Positions 44,014 to 52,847 of a stretch of DNA of 64,000 nucleotides are shown here, piece after piece. Position 1 is the first letter of the stretch. Each line of letters opens with the position of its first letter. The stretch spans positions 519,001-583,000 of the forward strand of contig NZ_JACCCY010000003.1 in assembly GCF_013409575.1 (NCBI RefSeq), read 5' to 3'. The translations under genes were made by a program, and so were the position numbers. The notes beneath the pieces were generated by a model. The model was not told where the DNA came from, ran no database searches, and saw only the letters and a program-made list of their open reading frames with translations. This DNA is from Macellibacteroides fermentans (lineage in GTDB: Bacteria; Bacteroidota; Bacteroidia; Bacteroidales; Tannerellaceae).

Positions 44014-44667
44014 ATGATACAAACAGAGCAGATATTTAAGAGCTTCGGTCCCCTTACAGTTCTAAAGGGGATCGATCTTTCTATAAAACCAGGGGAAATC
44101 GTTTCCATTGTAGGTCCAAGCGGTGCGGGGAAGACTACCTTGCTGCAGATTATCGGGACATTGGATTCTCCCGACTCGGGAAAACTTACCATTAATGGCG
44201 TAGAAACCAGTAAACTGAAAGAAAAGGAGTTGGCTGCTTTCCGAAACCGGAACATTGGTTTTGTTTTTCAGTTTCACCAGTTGCTACCCGAGTTTACGGC
44301 TCTCGAAAATGTAATGATTCCGGCACTTATTGGAAAGGTAAAAGCCGGTGATGCAGAGAAAAAGGCCAAAGAGATGCTCGATTTTCTTAAGCTTTCGGAT
44401 CGGATGACACATAAGCCGGCCGAACTCTCCGGAGGCGAAAAGCAACGGGTTGCCGTAGCAAGGGCGTTAATCAATCATCCGTCAGTGATCCTGGCTGATG
44501 AACCTTCGGGAAGCCTGGATTCGCACAACAAGGAGGAGCTGCATCAGCTGTTCTTCGAACTGAGAAAGGAATTTAATCAAACATTTGTAATCGTTACCCA
44601 CGATGAGCAGCTGGCAGCCAATACGGATCGGGTGATTCATCTGATTGACGGAGTAATTCAACATTAA
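44014..44667 (+). CDS. lolD: ABC transporter ATP-binding protein, LolD/MacB type
   Basis: 217 residues with Walker [13 protein letters not shown] (35-46), Q-loop [16 protein letters not shown], signature [15 protein letters not shown] (about 137-151) and Walker [13 protein letters not shown]. This is the LolD/MacB subfamily, which powers lipoprotein release from the inner membrane or related mechanotransmission. The permease partner is not adjacent, as is usual in Bacteroidetes. LolD is the most likely identity, since the locus lacks MacB-like permeases. Confidence 0.9.
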   Translation: MIQTEQIFKSFGPLTVLKGIDLSIKPGEIVSIVGPSGAGKTTLLQIIGTLDSPDSGKLTINGVETSKLKEKELAAFRNRNIGFVFQFHQLLPEFTALENVMIPALIGKVKAGDAEKKAKEMLDFLKLSDRMTHKPAELSGGEKQRVAVARALINHPSVILADEPSGSLDSHNKEELHQLFFELRKEFNQTFVIVTHDEQLAANTDRVIHLIDGVIQH

Positions 44668-44684
44668 CAAGACCTATCATTGAT

Positions 44685-46049
44685 ATGACCGAACAAAACA
44701 GAGCTACTTTTGGAAGTAAATTAGGCGTTATAATGGCGACCGTTGGTTGTGCCGTAGGTTTAGGAAATATATGGCGATTTCCATATATGATAGGACAAAA
44801 TGGTGGAGCCGCATTTCTTGCCATTTACATCATTTGTATCATTTTGCTTGGATTACCGGTAATGCTCTCGGAGTTCTTTATTGGCCGATACACAAGAAAA
44901 AATGCAGCCGGGGCATTTAAGGTGCTTGCTCCCGGTACCAAATGGTCGTTAATCGGATACAACGGTGTGCTGGCTTCGTTTCTGATTCTAGGTTTTTATT
45001 CGGTCGTGGCAGGATGGACTTTGGAATATATAATGCAGGCTGTTACAGGATCATTAAGTGATAAGGCTCCGGAAGCATTTGCACAGGACTTCAAGCTGTT
45101 CAGTACCGAAATTTTCCGACCAATCTTATGGACCGTAACTTTTATCGGACTCACTCATTTTATTGTTGTCTCTGGGGTTAAGGAGGGTATTGAACGCACA
45201 TCCAAAGTAATGATGCCCATTCTTTTCTTAATATTACTAGCTTTATGTATCCGTTCGGTAACTTTACCCAATGCTTCTGAAGGTCTTTATTTCCTGTTTA
45301 AGCCCGATTTCAGCAAGATAACTTCGGCTGTAGTATTAAGTGCTATGGGACAGGCATTCTTTTCATTAAGCATCGGAATGGGGTGTCTCATTACCTATTC
45401 ATCTTATTTCTCGAAAGATACCAAAATGCAAATTACAGCTTTACAGGTAACCATTCTGGATACACTAGTGGCTGTAATGGCTGGTATTATGATTTTTCCT
45501 GCTGTATTTAGCTTTGGGATCGCCCCAACTGCCGGCCCGGAACTTGTATTTATTACCTTGCCCAATATATTTCAGCAACTTCCCATGGGAGCAATCTGGT
45601 CGCTTGTTTTCTTCTTACTTCTTGCCTTGGCAGCCCTAACCTCAACGATATCACTTCATGAAGTGGCCACTGCCTATGTTCACGAAGAGTACCAGATAAC
45701 ACGGACAAAGGCTGCATGGTTTGTGTCCGGAGGCGTAATGGTGTTAGGGATTCTTAGCTCATTGTCGATCGGCATCTGGAAAGAATATACTTTATTCGGA
45801 CTTACCTTTTTCGATTTACTGGATTATTTAACTGCGAAAATAATGCTACCTTTTGGAGGGATGCTTATTTGTATCTATTTAGGGAACAGGGTAGACAGGA
45901 AAATTTTGAAGGAAGAATTAACCAACAAAGGCACAGTTCCTTTTTATTTTTTCAATACGTATGCATTTTTTATGAAATACATTGCCCCGATTGCCATCGG
46001 AATGATTTTCCTGAATGAACTCGGAATCATTCAATGGCTGATGGGATAG
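44685..46049 (+). CDS. Sodium-dependent transporter, NSS/SNF family
   Basis: 454 residues with about eleven membrane segments. The family signature GCAVGLGNIWRFPYMIGQNG, then FLAIYIICIILLGLPVML, is clear at residues 18-56. The Na+ site and substrate region of the unwound TM1 are conserved. It should import an amino acid or related amine with sodium; the substrate cannot be predicted. The gene begins 17 nt after lolD. Confidence 0.93.
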   Translation: MTEQNRATFGSKLGVIMATVGCAVGLGNIWRFPYMIGQNGGAAFLAIYIICIILLGLPVMLSEFFIGRYTRKNAAGAFKVLAPGTKWSLIGYNGVLASFLILGFYSVVAGWTLEYIMQAVTGSLSDKAPEAFAQDFKLFSTEIFRPILWTVTFIGLTHFIVVSGVKEGIERTSKVMMPILFLILLALCIRSVTLPNASEGLYFLFKPDFSKITSAVVLSAMGQAFFSLSIGMGCLITYSSYFSKDTKMQITALQVTILDTLVAVMAGIMIFPAVFSFGIAPTAGPELVFITLPNIFQQLPMGAIWSLVFFLLLALAALTSTISLHEVATAYVHEEYQITRTKAAWFVSGGVMVLGILSSLSIGIWKEYTLFGLTFFDLLDYLTAKIMLPFGGMLICIYLGNRVDRKILKEELTNKGTVPFYFFNTYAFFMKYIAPIAIGMIFLNELGIIQWLMG

Positions 46050-46093
46050 TGGATCCTTTTATTCAATAATCAAAACCTATCTATTTACTTTAT

Positions 46094-46810
46094 ATGTGGA
46101 AAGACTATTTGTATTTTTCTAAAGGAGAAAGGAGAGCCTTGCTTATTTTAGTGGGGTTGCTCTCCGTATCACTGGGGTTGCTGATCTTTACAGACAGCCC
46201 CCGGACCGAAATCGAAGAGCCGCCCTATTCGAAGCAGCCGATGAGCTATGAAACAAGCAAGCAGCAGGACAAACCAGACCTATCTGACCCAATGAAAGCG
46301 GCAGACTCCCCAAATTCAACCCCGCAGGTACGTTATCCGAAACAGTATAAATCTTATGTGGCTGACAAACCGGGAAAATATGAAAATAAGCAGCAGAAAT
46401 ATCCCTTGGGCACAGTTGTCGATTTAAACAAGGCAGACACAAGTGAGCTTAAATGCATTCCAGGCATAGGCAGTACCTACGCAACGCGTATAGTAAAGTT
46501 TCGTAACTTACTGGGAGGATTTTACTCCGTAGCACAGCTTAAAGAAGTATATGGCATTGACGAAGAAAAGTTTGACACCCTGAAAGAGTGGTTTACTGTT
46601 AACGAAAATACACTTAAACAACTGTTGGTGAATCAACTCCCGGAAGACTCGATACGCAAGCATCCCTATATTGATTACCGGCAAGCAAAAGTATTAGTCC
46701 GCTTACGAAAGAAAATCGGGAAGCTATCCGGCTGGGATAATTTACTGTTGTTGGAAGAATTTACAGAAGCCGACAAGTCCAGACTTACCCCCTATCTTTC
46801 GTTCGATTAA
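46094..46810 (+). CDS. Helix-hairpin-helix (ComEA-like) membrane-anchored protein
   Basis: 238 residues: one N-terminal membrane helix (ALLILVGLLSVSLGLLIF, about 15-32), a low-complexity linker rich in Pro, Lys and Gln (40-110), and a helix-hairpin-helix domain. The latter contains VDLNKADTSELKCIPGIG and FRNLLGGFYSVAQLKEVYGI (about 115-158), with a second HhH-like unit to the end. ComEA proteins bind DNA during uptake, and with dprA in the same window a competence role is conceivable, but HhH proteins of this form are common and their function unproven. Confidence 0.85.
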   Translation: MWKDYLYFSKGERRALLILVGLLSVSLGLLIFTDSPRTEIEEPPYSKQPMSYETSKQQDKPDLSDPMKAADSPNSTPQVRYPKQYKSYVADKPGKYENKQQKYPLGTVVDLNKADTSELKCIPGIGSTYATRIVKFRNLLGGFYSVAQLKEVYGIDEEKFDTLKEWFTVNENTLKQLLVNQLPEDSIRKHPYIDYRQAKVLVRLRKKIGKLSGWDNLLLLEEFTEADKSRLTPYLSFD

Positions 46811-46829
46811 ATGCCAATTATTCCAACAT

Positions 46830-48059
46830 TTAACTTTTGGGAGCATATATAAGGCTGAACGACTGGGCCGGATCAAATACCTCATTGGCTACTGCCAGCA
46901 TCTGTTCTGCAGTAATCTTATCAATCCGTTGGAATACTTCAGGCAAGGTGTCGTATCGGTTGTAATGAAGAAAACTTTTCCCAAGTCCCAGGAAGGTGCC
47001 CTCCTTATTATCACTGGAAACGCCTAATTGTCCCACCAGCTGCTTCTTAGCCGAAGCAAGTTGGGATGTAGTCAGTTTGTTATTGCGTAAACGCTGAATT
47101 TCCTGGTTTACCAGCCGGATACTCTTCTCCATATTTTTGGGGTCGGTCCCAAAATAGATGTTATACAGGCCAGTGTCGGTGTAAGTGGTCACATTTGATT
47201 CAACATTGTAAACCAACCCATGCTTTTCCCTCAGCACCACATTAAGGCGGCTGTTCATTCCCGGTCCGCCCAACAGATTGTTTAGCAGAAACAAGATTGT
47301 ACGACGGTCGTCGTACATACTGTACGATCTCCCCCCCATTAATACATGTGCCTGATAGGTATCTTTATGAATTTGCCTGCTTACCGGCAGATACGATTGA
47401 GGAGCAATTCTTTTTTTCTCGGAAGATAGATGAGTAAGCTTACCCAGCTCCTCTTCGGCCATTTTAACGATACGTGAAAACTTTGTCCTGCCCATTGAGA
47501 AAAACACCATTGAATCTGCCGTATAAAAACGTTCCACAAATGAACGTCCGGTTTCAGAGGTAAAACGAGTCAGAGATGCTTCGTCTCCAAGTATGTTATG
47601 CCCCAAGGCATGGTTCTCGAACAAAAGATTCTCAAACTCATCAAAAATCAATTCAGACGGATTATCCTTATATGAATTAATTTCATCCAAAATTACATCT
47701 ACCTCCTTCTCTATTTCTTGTTTAGGGAATTGTGAATGCTGGATAAGATCGGTTATAAGTTCGAACGCCCTGCCGTAATGCTCTTCCATAAAAACAGAAT
47801 ACACAAAGGTCTCCTCCTTCGTTGTGTAAGCATTCAGCTCTCCTCCCACATTCTCCATCCGGTTTAAAATATGCCAGGATTTACGCTTAAGCGTACCTTT
47901 AAAAAGCATATGTTCAACAAAATGGGCCATTCCAAACTCGTCGGCACTTTCATCCCTTGTACCGGCATTGATGGCAAGGCCACAATACGAAACAGGAGAT
48001 TCTACGGGAAGATGGACGATCCGGAGACCATTGGAAAGGACATGAGACAAGTAATTCAT
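46830..48059 (-). CDS. M16 family zinc peptidase, single-unit (mitochondrial-processing-peptidase-like)
   Basis: 409 residues. The zinc motif is HFVEHMLFKGT (HxxEH, about residues 46-50), with the distal glutamate expected in the EIEKEVDVILDEINSYKD helix. Features such as GGELNAYTTKEETFVYSVF and GGPGMNSRLNVVLREKHGL match the bacterial processing-peptidase group (PqqL/YmxG-like). There is no signal peptide, so it is cytoplasmic. It is divergent from the SIS gene with closely spaced promoters. Confidence 0.92.
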   Translation of the reverse strand: MNYLSHVLSNGLRIVHLPVESPVSYCGLAINAGTRDESADEFGMAHFVEHMLFKGTLKRKSWHILNRMENVGGELNAYTTKEETFVYSVFMEEHYGRAFELITDLIQHSQFPKQEIEKEVDVILDEINSYKDNPSELIFDEFENLLFENHALGHNILGDEASLTRFTSETGRSFVERFYTADSMVFFSMGRTKFSRIVKMAEEELGKLTHLSSEKKRIAPQSYLPVSRQIHKDTYQAHVLMGGRSYSMYDDRRTILFLLNNLLGGPGMNSRLNVVLREKHGLVYNVESNVTTYTDTGLYNIYFGTDPKNMEKSIRLVNQEIQRLRNNKLTTSQLASAKKQLVGQLGVSSDNKEGTFLGLGKSFLHYNRYDTLPEVFQRIDKITAEQMLAVANEVFDPAQSFSLIYAPKS

Positions 48060-48086
48060 ATTTTTTCTTCACTTTATAATAGCAGG

Positions 48087-48109
48087 CAAAATTAAAATAA
48101 ATACTTTTG
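48087..48109. promoter_or_regulatory. Divergent promoter pair between M16 and SIS genes
   Basis: Minus-strand -7 box TAATTTTG (48087-48094) and plus-strand -7 box TACTTTTG (48102-48109) are only 7 bp apart, so polymerase binding at one would exclude the other. Confidence 0.45.
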
Positions 48110-48155
48110 CAAATCGATTGATTTTGGTAATATTGTAAAAAATAAGAAAGTAACT

Positions 48156-48767
48156 ATGGTAATTGAAGATATTTCGTCTATCCTGAGACAGGAAGCAGAA
48201 GCAGTGCTTAACATCCCGGTGGTAGCCGAATATAATGAAGCTGTAACACTGATTGTGGAGTATGTACATAACCGGAATGGAAAGCTGATAACCAGCGGAA
48301 TGGGTAAAGCCGGACAAATCGCCTCCAATTTGGCAACAACTTTCAGTTCAACAGGCACACCAGCTTTCTTTTTGCATCCAAGTGAGGCTCAGCACGGCGA
48401 TTTGGGAATTGTTCGCGACAATGACATTATGTTGCTTATATCCAATTCGGGGAAGACAAGAGAATTGATTGAACTTACGAGACTTACCCTTGGTCTGGCT
48501 CCGTACATGAAATTTATTGTTATTACAAGCGATCCGGACAGCCCTCTTGGGAAAGAAGCCACCATCTGTCTGCCAACAGGGGCACCTAAGGAAGTTTGTC
48601 CTCTGGGACTTACACCCACAACTTCAACTACGGTGATGACGGTTATAGGCGATATTCTGGTTGTGAATACAATGAAAAGAATCAATTTCAGCAACAAGGA
48701 CTATGCCAAGCGTCACCATGGAGGGTATCTGGGATCTAAATCCCGCGAGCAGAGTCTGAAAGAATAG
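48156..48767 (+). CDS. SIS-domain sugar-phosphate isomerase (KdsD/GutQ-like, without CBS domains)
   Basis: 203 residues. The SIS fold is shown by KLITSGMGKAGQIASNLATTF and FFLHPSEAQHGDLGIV (about 47-90), LLISNSGKTRELIELT and LPTGAPKEVCPLGLTPTTST. These match arabinose-5-phosphate isomerase (KdsD), which makes the KDO precursor, but the usual C-terminal CBS pair is absent, giving about 200 rather than 320 residues. Such short versions are typical in Bacteroidetes. The PfkB kinase gene follows by 24 nt. Confidence 0.88.
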   Translation: MVIEDISSILRQEAEAVLNIPVVAEYNEAVTLIVEYVHNRNGKLITSGMGKAGQIASNLATTFSSTGTPAFFLHPSEAQHGDLGIVRDNDIMLLISNSGKTRELIELTRLTLGLAPYMKFIVITSDPDSPLGKEATICLPTGAPKEVCPLGLTPTTSTTVMTVIGDILVVNTMKRINFSNKDYAKRHHGGYLGSKSREQSLKE

Positions 48768-48791
48768 TATTCAGATCCATATAGTAACACT

Positions 48792-49721
48792 ATGAGAAAG
48801 GTAATTGGAATCGGAGAAACCATCCTCGATATTATTTTCAAAGAAAATCAACCCTACAAAGCCGTTCCCGGTGGTTCTGTATTTAATGGGTTGATCTCTC
48901 TTAGCCGTCTGGATATACCTGTTTCATTCATCAGCGAAATTGGGAATGATCATGTAGGAGACATTATTGCTGATTTTCTGAAAGAAAACAAGATTTCCAC
49001 CGATTATGTAGACCGGTTTCCCGATGGTAAAAGTCCGGTTTCCCTGGCCTTTCTTGATAATGACAACAATGCGAACTATATCTTTTACAAAGATTATCCT
49101 AAGCAACGTCTGGACGTGCCGCTACCTCGCATCAACGAAGATGATATTTTTGTTTTCGGATCTTACTATGCGCTCAATCCGGTACTAAGAGAACGTATGG
49201 TCGAATTTCTGCAATATGCCAAAGAAAGAAAAGCGATTATCTATTATGATCCTAACTTTCGCAAAGCACATGCACACGAAGCCATCAGGCTTATACCAAC
49301 CGTTCTGGACAATCTTGAGTATGCCGATATTGTTCGTGGATCTGACGAAGACTTTCACAACCTGTTCAGCAAAACAGAATCAGCACATATCTATGAAGAA
49401 CATATAAAGTTCTACTGCCATGATTTTATAACCACACATGGTCCTCAGGGAGTCAATCTGTTTACGGACCGCTTCAGCCATCATTTTGACTCGAAACCAG
49501 TCGTGCCGGTAAGCACAATCGGTGCCGGGGATAATTTCAATGCTGGAATCATCTACGGCTTACTTAAATATGACATACGACATCAGGATTTAAAAACACT
49601 CGACAAAGAGACCTGGAGTAAAATAATCGGCTGCGGGATAGACCTGTCGACCGAGGTATGCCAAAGTTATAACAATTACATTTCGAGGGAATTTGCGCAT
49701 AGCTATACCCAACAGTCTTAA
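48792..49721 (+). CDS. PfkB family carbohydrate kinase
   Basis: 309 residues. PGGSVFNGLISLSRLDIPVSF (about 25-45) and the catalytic anion-hole GAGDNFNAGIIYGL (about 247-260) are characteristic of the ribokinase/PfkB superfamily. It phosphorylates a sugar or nucleoside in the cytoplasm. The preceding SIS isomerase gene suggests a sugar-phosphate pathway, but the substrate is not evident. Confidence 0.9.
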   Translation: MRKVIGIGETILDIIFKENQPYKAVPGGSVFNGLISLSRLDIPVSFISEIGNDHVGDIIADFLKENKISTDYVDRFPDGKSPVSLAFLDNDNNANYIFYKDYPKQRLDVPLPRINEDDIFVFGSYYALNPVLRERMVEFLQYAKERKAIIYYDPNFRKAHAHEAIRLIPTVLDNLEYADIVRGSDEDFHNLFSKTESAHIYEEHIKFYCHDFITTHGPQGVNLFTDRFSHHFDSKPVVPVSTIGAGDNFNAGIIYGLLKYDIRHQDLKTLDKETWSKIIGCGIDLSTEVCQSYNNYISREFAHSYTQQS

Positions 49722-49759
49722 ATATCTTTAACCCCAGCACTATGAGCTTGATTTTTTGT

Positions 49760-49767
49760 TATCTTTG
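49760..49767 (+). promoter_or_regulatory. Candidate -7 box for the tyrosine phosphatase lipoprotein
   Basis: TATCTTTG within the upstream end of the longest frame, 20 bp before ATG 49787; it supports the downstream start. Confidence 0.5.
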
Positions 49768-49786
49768 CCTTATAGCTAGGGAAAAG

Positions 49787-50842
49787 ATGTTAGTAAAAAT
49801 TTTATCCATATTTATCTGCACAGCTGCTTTTACAGCCTGCTCCTCAAATGCACCCGAAATACGGGCGCTTTGCTTACGTGATGATATCGGTAATTACGTT
49901 ATCAAATGGGAAAGCAATCCTCCGATGCAAGGGAATGTAAAACTTTTTGTATCAGACAACCCAGATAATTTCAATATAAACACTCCTGTTGGAAATGTAA
50001 ACATCAACGATGGGGTAACAACCTACATTACCAACGACAATATGACAAGAAAATACTTTATGCTTTCATTCAACGATAAAGTATATCAGATTGTAGGCTC
50101 AAGGGGTGTTGTTATGGACAGCATACAAAACCTTCGGGACCTTGGAGGCTATACCAACAACCGGAATCTCACTACCCGATGGGGAAAAATATATCGAAGC
50201 GGCAAGCTTTCAAGATTAAGCGAATGGGATTCTATCCGGCTTAACAACCTGGGAATTAAAACCATCATCGATCTGAGAGGTACGGATGAAATTCAAAAAT
50301 CACCCATACTCTACAAGAAAATAAAGGTCGTTAATATACCAATTCCTACAGTTGATGAAGATCATATAAGCAGACTCATAATGGAAGGCAGAATGCGGAA
50401 AGGCGATGCCATTCTTTTTCTTCAGGATATGTATTTACAATTTGTTGAAGGGAACAGTAGCCAATATGCTTCGGTTATGGAGCAATTACTAAATAAAGAA
50501 AATTATCCGGTGCTTATTACCTGCTCACTTGGCAAAGACAGATCGGGCTATGTTTCGGCATTGATCCTGGCTTCGCTGGGAGCTTCCGAAAGCACTATAC
50601 TAAAAGACTATACATCGAGTAACGACTGTATGGATATAACCAAAATTGCTAAAATGGCCAACGGTCTGAATTCGGACGCACAGGAAACATTTACGGCATT
50701 GCTCAATGCCGATGAAGCCTACATGGATCTGGCTCTGAAGAAAATCAGAAAAGATTATGGTTCGATGGATAAATACCTTGAAAAGGAAATAGGAATGGAT
50801 GAAAAGAAACGGGAAAAACTCAAAGAAATAATGTTATACTAG
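49787..50842 (+). CDS. Tyrosine-protein phosphatase-like lipoprotein
   Basis: 351 residues from ATG 49787, where a lipoprotein signal begins (MLVKILSIFICTAAFTAC, Cys18); the frame is open from 49742. An Ig/fibronectin-like part (about 25-105) precedes a Y_phosphatase3-type domain: NLRDLGGYTNNRN, WGKIYRSGKLSRL, IIDLRGTDEI and the P-loop CSLGKDRSG (CxxxxxR). The catalytic Cys, Arg and the early Asp-containing motif are present, though the usual His before Cys is Thr. It would act at the periplasmic or outer surface. Confidence 0.85.
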   Translation: MLVKILSIFICTAAFTACSSNAPEIRALCLRDDIGNYVIKWESNPPMQGNVKLFVSDNPDNFNINTPVGNVNINDGVTTYITNDNMTRKYFMLSFNDKVYQIVGSRGVVMDSIQNLRDLGGYTNNRNLTTRWGKIYRSGKLSRLSEWDSIRLNNLGIKTIIDLRGTDEIQKSPILYKKIKVVNIPIPTVDEDHISRLIMEGRMRKGDAILFLQDMYLQFVEGNSSQYASVMEQLLNKENYPVLITCSLGKDRSGYVSALILASLGASESTILKDYTSSNDCMDITKIAKMANGLNSDAQETFTALLNADEAYMDLALKKIRKDYGSMDKYLEKEIGMDEKKREKLKEIMLY

Positions 50843-50863
50843 CGTGAATTCGAATAATTTACG

Positions 50864-50871
50864 TACCTTTG
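50864..50871 (+). promoter_or_regulatory. Candidate -7 box for the DEAD-box helicase
   Basis: TACCTTTG, 40 bp before the TTG start at 50912. Confidence 0.5.
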
Positions 50872-50911
50872 CAGGCTCAGATTAATTATATATATAATCA
50901 CTTATCACATT

Positions 50912-52747
50912 TTGAAAACATTCGAAGAATTAGGAGTTGCCGCACCGATTTTAAAGGCAATTCAAGAGATGGGCTACGAATCGCCCATGCCCGTACAGGA
51001 GGAAGTGATTCCTTTCTTACTGGGAGAAGACAACGACGTAATTGCATTGGCACAAACAGGAACAGGTAAAACGGCAGCATTTGGCCTTCCTATTCTACAG
51101 AAAATTAATGTATCCGAATATCAACCACAAGCTCTCATTCTATGTCCGACGCGTGAGCTTTGTCTGCAGATTGCAGGCGACCTGAATGACTATTCAAAAT
51201 ACATTGACAATTTAAAGGTTCTTCCCGTTTACGGAGGATCAAGCATTGAAAGTCAGATCAAGGCTTTAAAGCGCGGGGTACACATCATAGTAGCCACTCC
51301 AGGCCGTTTATTAGACCTTATGAACCGTAAAACGGTTGATTTGGGAACTGTTCGTTCTGTCATCATGGATGAGGCGGACGAAATGCTCAATATGGGCTTT
51401 ACTGACAGCATCAATGCTATTCTGGCTGAGGTTCCGGCCTCAAGAAACATGCTTTTATTCTCAGCTACCATGCCTCAGGGAATTGCAAGTATTACTAAAA
51501 AATACATGCATAATCCAAAAGAGATTGTGATTGGGAATAAGAATGAAGGAAACAAGAATATACGTCATGTTGCTTACATTGTTCACGCACGGGACAAATA
51601 TCTTGCATTGAAACGTATTGCGGATTATTATCCCAACATCTATGGTATAATTTTCTGTCGTACACGTAAAGAAACACAGGAAATTGCAGATAAGCTCATT
51701 CAGGACGGATACAATGCCGATTCATTGCATGGAGAATTAAGTCAGCAGCAACGTGACTACGTAATGCAAAAATTTCGTGTAAAGAACATCCAGTTATTAG
51801 TTGCAACAGACGTGGCTGCTCGCGGATTGGATGTTGATGATCTTACTCATGTAATCAACTACGGCTTACCTGACGAAGTGGAATCGTACACGCACCGTAG
51901 CGGTCGTACCGGTCGTGCAGGCAAAACCGGGATTTCTATTGCAATCTGTCATATCAAGGAAAAAGGCAGAATACGAGACATCGAACGGATTATCAACAAA
52001 AAATTTGACAAGGGTGAAATGCCTTCAGGTCAGGCTATCTGTGAGAAACAGTTGCTTAACCTGGTAGATCAAATTGAGAAAGTGAAAGTAAATGAAGAGG
52101 AGATAAGTCCGCTTATGCCTGCCATTTACCGTAAGCTGGAATGGTTGGAAAAAGAGGACATCATCAAGCGTATGGTTTCACTCGAATTCAACCGTTTAAT
52201 CGATTATTACAAGGATGCACAGGAGATTCAGGATGTAACAGACGACCGCTTCTCACGTAAGGAATTTGGCGAAGGAGATCGTGGCGGACGCCGTGTGTCA
52301 TTGGCTCAGGAAGGCTATTCAAGATTATTCCTTAATTTCGGAAAAACAGATGGATTATATCCGAATCAGCTGATCGAACTAATCAACAAATGTGTTCCGG
52401 GTAAAGTGCAAATTGGAAAAATAGATTTACGCGACAACTTCTCCTTCTTTGAGGTAGAATCGGCCGAAGCAAACCGTGTAATTCAAAGCATGTGCGGTTT
52501 TGAAATTGAAGGCAGACGTATCTCTGTAGAACCTGCACAGGGAAAGAAAGAAGGTGGTGACAGAGGTCCCCGCGGTGGAGGAGAATACAAAGGCAGACGG
52601 GATCGTAAAGATTTTGGCGACCGCAAAGAGTATGGAAGCCGCTCTTCTTACGGAAACAGAAGAGAAGAGAGTGGCGACAAACCCTGGAGACGGAACAGTG
52701 AAGACAGAAATTCACGCAAACCGAGCAACAGCAGATACCGTCGGTAA
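50912..52747 (+). CDS. deaD: DEAD-box RNA helicase with DbpA RNA-binding domain
   Basis: 611 residues from a TTG start at 50912; no upstream ATG is in frame, and KTFEELGVAAPILKAI is the family's first motif region. The helicase core has AQTGTGKTAAFGLP (motif I), VIMDEADEMLNMGF (DEAD), LFSATMP (motif III) and HRSGRTGRAG (motif VI). A DbpA/CsdA RNA-binding domain lies at about 475-550 (RLFLNFGKTDGLYPNQLIEL), followed by a basic RG/RD-rich tail. It unwinds structured RNA, likely in ribosome assembly or cold response. A strong terminator follows. Confidence 0.95.
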   Translation: MKTFEELGVAAPILKAIQEMGYESPMPVQEEVIPFLLGEDNDVIALAQTGTGKTAAFGLPILQKINVSEYQPQALILCPTRELCLQIAGDLNDYSKYIDNLKVLPVYGGSSIESQIKALKRGVHIIVATPGRLLDLMNRKTVDLGTVRSVIMDEADEMLNMGFTDSINAILAEVPASRNMLLFSATMPQGIASITKKYMHNPKEIVIGNKNEGNKNIRHVAYIVHARDKYLALKRIADYYPNIYGIIFCRTRKETQEIADKLIQDGYNADSLHGELSQQQRDYVMQKFRVKNIQLLVATDVAARGLDVDDLTHVINYGLPDEVESYTHRSGRTGRAGKTGISIAICHIKEKGRIRDIERIINKKFDKGEMPSGQAICEKQLLNLVDQIEKVKVNEEEISPLMPAIYRKLEWLEKEDIIKRMVSLEFNRLIDYYKDAQEIQDVTDDRFSRKEFGEGDRGGRRVSLAQEGYSRLFLNFGKTDGLYPNQLIELINKCVPGKVQIGKIDLRDNFSFFEVESAEANRVIQSMCGFEIEGRRISVEPAQGKKEGGDRGPRGGGEYKGRRDRKDFGDRKEYGSRSSYGNRREESGDKPWRRNSEDRNSRKPSNSRYRR

Positions 52748-52771
52748 AAAAACATTTTCTATAAAATAAAG

Positions 52772-52818
52772 ATAGCCACCTGTTAATTCTCAATCAGAGA
52801 ATTTGAACAGGTGGCTAT
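52772..52818. terminator. Bidirectional intrinsic terminator
   Basis: ATAGCCACCTGTT and AACAGGTGGCTAT form a 13-bp stem continued by AATTCTC/GAGAATT, with T-rich flanks. It separates the helicase from the convergent S46 gene. Confidence 0.9.
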
Positions 52819-52847
52819 TTTACGTTAAACAGGCAGCTTTATAAAGC

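Noticed and set aside
49742-49786. Longer N-terminus for the phosphatase lipoprotein
   Set aside because: A -7 box lies inside it and the lipoprotein signal starts at the later ATG.
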